Positions 60,976-64,000 of a DNA stretch of 64,000 nt are shown here, piece after piece. Source of the stretch: Actinomycetales bacterium JB111. GTDB taxonomy: Bacteria > Actinomycetota > Actinomycetes > Actinomycetales > Actinomycetaceae. Numbering within the stretch: position 1 is the stretch's first letter; each line of letters opens with the position of its first letter. The translations under genes and the position numbers were made by a program. Below the pieces are notes generated by a model. That model had not been told where the DNA came from. It worked only from the letters and a program-made list of their open reading frames with translations, and searched no databases. The stretch covers positions 1-64,000 of the forward strand of contig FUHX01000043.1 of the NCBI GenBank assembly GCA_900163555.1, read 5' to 3'.

Positions 60976-61653
60976 ATGCGCGTACTGGTCGTCGAGGACG
61001 AACCCCACATGGCCGAGGCCCTCCGCGACGGCATGCGGCTCGAGGCGATCGCCGCCGATCTCGCGCACGACGGCGAGAGCGCGCTGGAGATGCTGGCGGT
61101 CAACGACTACGACGTCGCGGTCCTCGACCGGGACATCCCCGGCCCGTCCGGTGACGAGGTCGCGGCGACCATCATCGACTCCGGCAGCGGGCTGCCCGTC
61201 CTCATGCTGACCGCGGCGGACCGGCTCGACGACAAGAAGTCGGGTTTCGCCCTCGGCGTCGACGACTACCTCACGAAGCCCTTCGCCCTCGAGGAGCTGA
61301 TCATGCGACTGCGGGTGCTCCATCGGCGCCGCGGTCACCGACGGCCACCCGTCCTCGAGATCGCCGGCCTGCGCATCGACGGTTTCCGCCGGGAGGTCTA
61401 CCGGGAGGGGATCTACGTGCCGCTGACCCGCAAGCAGTTCGCGGTTCTCGAGGTGCTGGCCGCCGACGGCGGCGTCGTCAGCTCGGAGGAGCTCCTCGAG
61501 AAGGCGTGGGACCAGAATGCGAACCCGTTCACCAACGCCGTGCGCATCACGGTCTCCGCGCTCCGGAAGCGACTCGGCGAACCCTGGGTGATCGCGACGG
61601 TCCCGGGCGTGGGGTACCGCATCGAGGAGGGCGAGGTGAGTCGGGGTGGGTAG
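60976..61653 (+). CDS. OmpR-family response regulator, VanR-like
   Basis: 225 residues. The receiver domain (1-115) has acidic pocket VVEDEP, phosphorylation site Asp51 in AVLDRDIPGPSGDEV, and YLTKPF. The C-terminal winged helix (about 128-220) contains LTRKQFAVLEVLAA and TVPGVGYRIEEG. VLDRDIPG and the neighbouring VanY-like gene point to a VanR-like role in sensing cell-wall stress. It overlaps the kinase gene by 8 bases. Confidence 0.93.
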   Translation: MRVLVVEDEPHMAEALRDGMRLEAIAADLAHDGESALEMLAVNDYDVAVLDRDIPGPSGDEVAATIIDSGSGLPVLMLTAADRLDDKKSGFALGVDDYLTKPFALEELIMRLRVLHRRRGHRRPPVLEIAGLRIDGFRREVYREGIYVPLTRKQFAVLEVLAADGGVVSSEELLEKAWDQNANPFTNAVRITVSALRKRLGEPWVIATVPGVGYRIEEGEVSRGG

Positions 61654-62791
61654 CGGGGTCGTCACGCCCCGGCGCCCCGGGCCGAGCGCGCGGCTCAAGC
61701 TGACGGCCTCTTACGCCGCATTCCTTCTCGTCGCCGGGCTGCTCGTGCTCGCCGTCGTCTGGCGCTTCCTCCTGCACTACGTACCCGAGCGCGCGGGCAC
61801 GGGCGAGGAGGGCTTCATGCCGGGTCGCGCCGATCTCGAACGCGCGTTCGTCCCCGTGGTGAGCTGGGCGCTCGTCCTGCTCGTCGTCGTCGGGGTGGCC
61901 GGCGGATGGATCCTCGCCGGGCGCATGCTCGCGCCGCTCCGCCTGGTCACGACCGCCACGGCGGCCGTCGCGGCCGGCTCGCTCGACCACCGGATCGCCA
62001 TGCCCGGCCGGCGCGACGAGTTCCGGGACCTGGCGGACGGCTTCGACGCGATGGCCGCTCGTCTCGAGGCCCACGTCGCCGAGCAGCAGCGGTTCGCCGC
62101 CAACGCCTCCCACGAACTGCGCACCCCGCTGTCCGTCATGCGTTCGGTGCTCGACACAGCGCGTCGGGATCCCGACCGGGACGTCGACGAGGTGCTCGCC
62201 CGCCTGGACGCCGCGAGCTCCCGGGCGATCGAGCTCACCGAGGCCCTCCTCGTTCTTGGCCGCGCGGACCGCCACTCCTTCACGCCCGAGGCGGTCGACC
62301 TCTCGCTCGCCGCGGAGGAGGTCGCCGAGGAGATGCTGCCGCTCGCCGAGGACCGCGGGATCTCCCTCGAGGTCGACGCCGGTGCCGCGGCCACGGTCGG
62401 TTCCCGCGCCCTGATCCAGCAGCTCATGACGAACCTGGTCCACAACGGGATCGTCCACAACCTGCCCGACGGCGGAGCAGTCTCGTTTCGCACGACCACC
62501 GCGGGGCGACCCGCGGGCCCGCCGGTCAATGTCCGCACCGACCGCCGGCACGCGCGCATCGTCGTCGAGAACTCCGGCCCCCTGGTGGACCCGGCGATCG
62601 TCCCCACGCTCACCGAGAGGTTTCAACGCGGATCCACCCGCGTGCACTCGGGGCATCACGGCACCGGGCTCGGGCTTGCCATCGTCGCGAGCATCGCCGC
62701 CGCGCACGGTGCTCGCCTCTCGATCGAGCCCCGCCCCGATGGCGGGCTGCGCGTCGTCGTCGACCTCCCGCCCATGGCACCCGGCTCGTGA
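61646..62791 (+). CDS. Sensor histidine kinase, VanS-like
   Basis: 381 residues. Two membrane helices (about 21-45 and 70-92) flank a short outer loop of about 25 residues. A HAMP linker (about 93-145), an H-box NASHELRTPLSVMR (His156) and an ATPase domain (NLVHNGIVHN, LTERFQRGSTR, HHGTGLGLAIV) follow. The short sensor loop suggests detection of a signal in or at the membrane. GTG 61646 overlaps the response regulator end by 8 bases, so the two are coupled. Confidence 0.93.
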   Translation: MGSGVVTPRRPGPSARLKLTASYAAFLLVAGLLVLAVVWRFLLHYVPERAGTGEEGFMPGRADLERAFVPVVSWALVLLVVVGVAGGWILAGRMLAPLRLVTTATAAVAAGSLDHRIAMPGRRDEFRDLADGFDAMAARLEAHVAEQQRFAANASHELRTPLSVMRSVLDTARRDPDRDVDEVLARLDAASSRAIELTEALLVLGRADRHSFTPEAVDLSLAAEEVAEEMLPLAEDRGISLEVDAGAAATVGSRALIQQLMTNLVHNGIVHNLPDGGAVSFRTTTAGRPAGPPVNVRTDRRHARIVVENSGPLVDPAIVPTLTERFQRGSTRVHSGHHGTGLGLAIVASIAAAHGARLSIEPRPDGGLRVVVDLPPMAPGS

Positions 62792-62841
62792 TGCGGACGG
62801 AGGCGCGGCCGCCCAGCGTCGGGCACGTGGACAATGGGCGC

Positions 62842-63693
62842 ATGCCCCGCACCCGCCCGTTCGCCCAGGTCGACGTCTTCTCCGCGACCCCGTACGGGGG
62901 CAACCCGGTCGCGGTCGTCCTCGACGCCGAGGGCATCGAGGAGTCGGACATGGCGCGCATCGCGCGCTGGACGAACCTCTCGGAGACCACCTTCGTCCTC
63001 CCGCCCGCCTCCCCCGACGCCGACTACCGGCTGCGCATCTTCACCCCCACCGGGGAGCTCCCCTTCGCGGGACACCCCACCCTCGGGTCCGCCCGGGCAT
63101 GGCTGACCGCCGGTGGCGCGCCGGCGCGGGAGGGAGCGCTCGTGCAGGAGTGCGGCGCCGGCCTCGTCACCCTGCGCCAGGACGGCGACGCCCTCTTCTT
63201 CGCCGCGCCCCCGACCATCCGCTCGGGCGATCTGCCGCCCGAGTACCTCGATCACCTGGTGACCGGACTCGGGATCGGGACGGGCGGCGTCGGGCAGGGG
63301 GCGATCGGCAGCCAGTGGGTCGACAACGGGCCGGGCTGGGCCGTCGTCGAGGTGGCCTCGGCCGCCGAGGTGCTCGCGCTTACGCCGGACCTCGCGCGGA
63401 TCCCGGACGCCAAGGTCGGCGTCATCGGGGCGTACCCGGAGGGCGCGGAGTGCGCGTTCGAGATCCGCGCGTTCGCACCGGGCGTCGGCGTGGCGGAGGA
63501 CCCGGTCACCGGCAGCCTCAACGCCTCGGTCGCGCAGTGGATGATCGCGGCCGGGCGGGCGCCGAGCCGGTACACGGTCGCCCAGGGGACCGCCCTCGGT
63601 CGGTCGGGCCGCGTCCGCATCGAGGCGGCCGACGGCGAGGTGTGGGTCGGGGGCGGGACCACCGTCTGCTTCACGGGCACCGCCTGGGCCTGA
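62842..63693 (+). CDS. PhzF-family isomerase/epimerase
   Basis: 283 residues in two matching halves. FAQVDVFSATPYGGNPVAVV opens the protein, the catalytic Glu is in NLSETTFVLPP, GHPTLGSARAW follows, and AEDPVTGSLNASVAQWMI marks the second half. The PhzF fold covers phenazine-pathway isomerases and diaminopimelate-epimerase relatives; no phenazine genes are here, so the substrate is unknown. ATG 62842 follows GACAAT by 6 bases. Confidence 0.92.
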   Translation: MPRTRPFAQVDVFSATPYGGNPVAVVLDAEGIEESDMARIARWTNLSETTFVLPPASPDADYRLRIFTPTGELPFAGHPTLGSARAWLTAGGAPAREGALVQECGAGLVTLRQDGDALFFAAPPTIRSGDLPPEYLDHLVTGLGIGTGGVGQGAIGSQWVDNGPGWAVVEVASAAEVLALTPDLARIPDAKVGVIGAYPEGAECAFEIRAFAPGVGVAEDPVTGSLNASVAQWMIAAGRAPSRYTVAQGTALGRSGRVRIEAADGEVWVGGGTTVCFTGTAWA

Positions 63694-63733
63694 GGGCTGT
63701 CCACCGCTCACCATGGGCGGCGAGGGCCGGGGC

Positions 63734-64000
63734 CTACACCGTCGGGCCGGGGTCCCGGCGCCGGTGGTGCCCCCGGCGCGCGTCCCGGTCGAAGATCCCG
63801 AGCACCTCGCACACGCCCGACGCGGCGCCGATGCCGTGCGGCATCATCGTGGGGAACTCCGCCGCCTGGTTGACCTCGAGCGTGTACGACTGCCCGCCGA
63901 GCTTGAGGATCGCGGTGCCCGAGAGGACGACGAGCCACTCGCGGCCGGAGTGGGCGCGCAGGCGGGACGGCGCCGCGGGCGGCGGCTCGGTGTACCGCTG
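63734..64000 (-). CDS. Cupin-domain protein (probable XRE-cupin regulator), partial
   Basis: The last 88 residues of a protein whose start lies beyond the right edge. The segment is a cupin_2 barrel: SGREWLVVLSGTAILKLGGQ, YTLEVNQAAEFPTMMPHGIG and CEVLGIFDRDARR, then a basic tail and TAG. In actinomycetes such a cupin commonly follows an XRE helix-turn-helix domain, but that part is outside the window, so the regulator call is inference. Confidence 0.75.
   Translation of the reverse strand, partial: QRYTEPPPAAPSRLRAHSGREWLVVLSGTAILKLGGQSYTLEVNQAAEFPTMMPHGIGAASGVCEVLGIFDRDARRGHHRRRDPGPTV

Overview
The window is a high-GC (roughly 70 percent) stretch of a Gram-positive actinomycete chromosome. 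Several things point that way: a GlnA1/GlnE/GlnA2 nitrogen module, PpgK (polyphosphate glucokinase), a fused RNase H/phosphoglycerate-mutase protein in the order Nif3-like / coiled-coil / RNase H-PGM known from Mycobacterium (Rv2230c-Rv2229c-Rv2228c), many GTG starts, and many genes whose start codon lies 6-7 bases after a TANNNT box (leaderless transcription). I would place it in the Micrococcales, but the genus cannot be fixed from sequence reading alone. No tRNA, CRISPR array, IS element or phage gene was seen.

Region 1 (1-31.7 kb) is mostly core genome. It holds the end of a Ser/Thr protein kinase, an MMPL exporter, a DUF4191 protein, an RDD protein and glnA. An accessory block of about 8 kb follows: two tiny overlapping ORFs, a PfkB kinase, a DinB-like protein, a HemK-like methyltransferase, a zinc alcohol dehydrogenase, a seven-helix membrane protein, a MerR-TipAS regulator with a clear palindrome, and a histidine phosphatase. 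Then come glnE, glnA2, nadE, panB, map, ppgK, a Pro/Gly-rich membrane protein, rnpB, yaaA, the RNase H-PGM / coiled-coil / Nif3 operon and a YibE/F membrane protein.

Region 2 (31.7-56.7 kb) is a metabolic island. Its centre (35.5-52.6 kb) holds a RuBisCO-like protein, a Cof-type HAD phosphatase, a glycerol-kinase-like kinase, a fused E1 plus E2 of a 2-oxoacid/acetoin-type dehydrogenase without E3, a HutC-type GntR regulator, a CbbY-like phosphatase, a class II ketose-bisphosphate aldolase, a divergent triosephosphate isomerase, a one-piece dihydroxyacetone kinase, an AraM-like dehydrogenase and an EryA-like FGGY kinase. A shared 21-bp motif lies before E1/GntR and before the aldolase, and a half-copy lies before the FGGY kinase, so the GntR protein probably controls several of these units. 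I infer a pathway for C4/C5 polyols, ketoses or branched sugars that passes through tetrulose phosphates. No sugar permease is present in the island.

The island is flanked by two modules of the same design: a divergent IclR regulator, a catabolic enzyme (class II aldolase on one side, Baeyer-Villiger monooxygenase on the other) and an orphan NMT1/THI5-type solute-binding lipoprotein.

Region 3 (56.7-64 kb) carries small regulatory and stress genes: an AraC regulator and VOC protein, a 72-residue leaderless ORF, a short SDR, a SUKH-like protein, an ACR3/bile-acid-symporter-like carrier, a VanY-like carboxypeptidase divergent from a VanRS-like two-component system, a PhzF isomerase, and the end of a cupin-containing protein that runs off the right edge.
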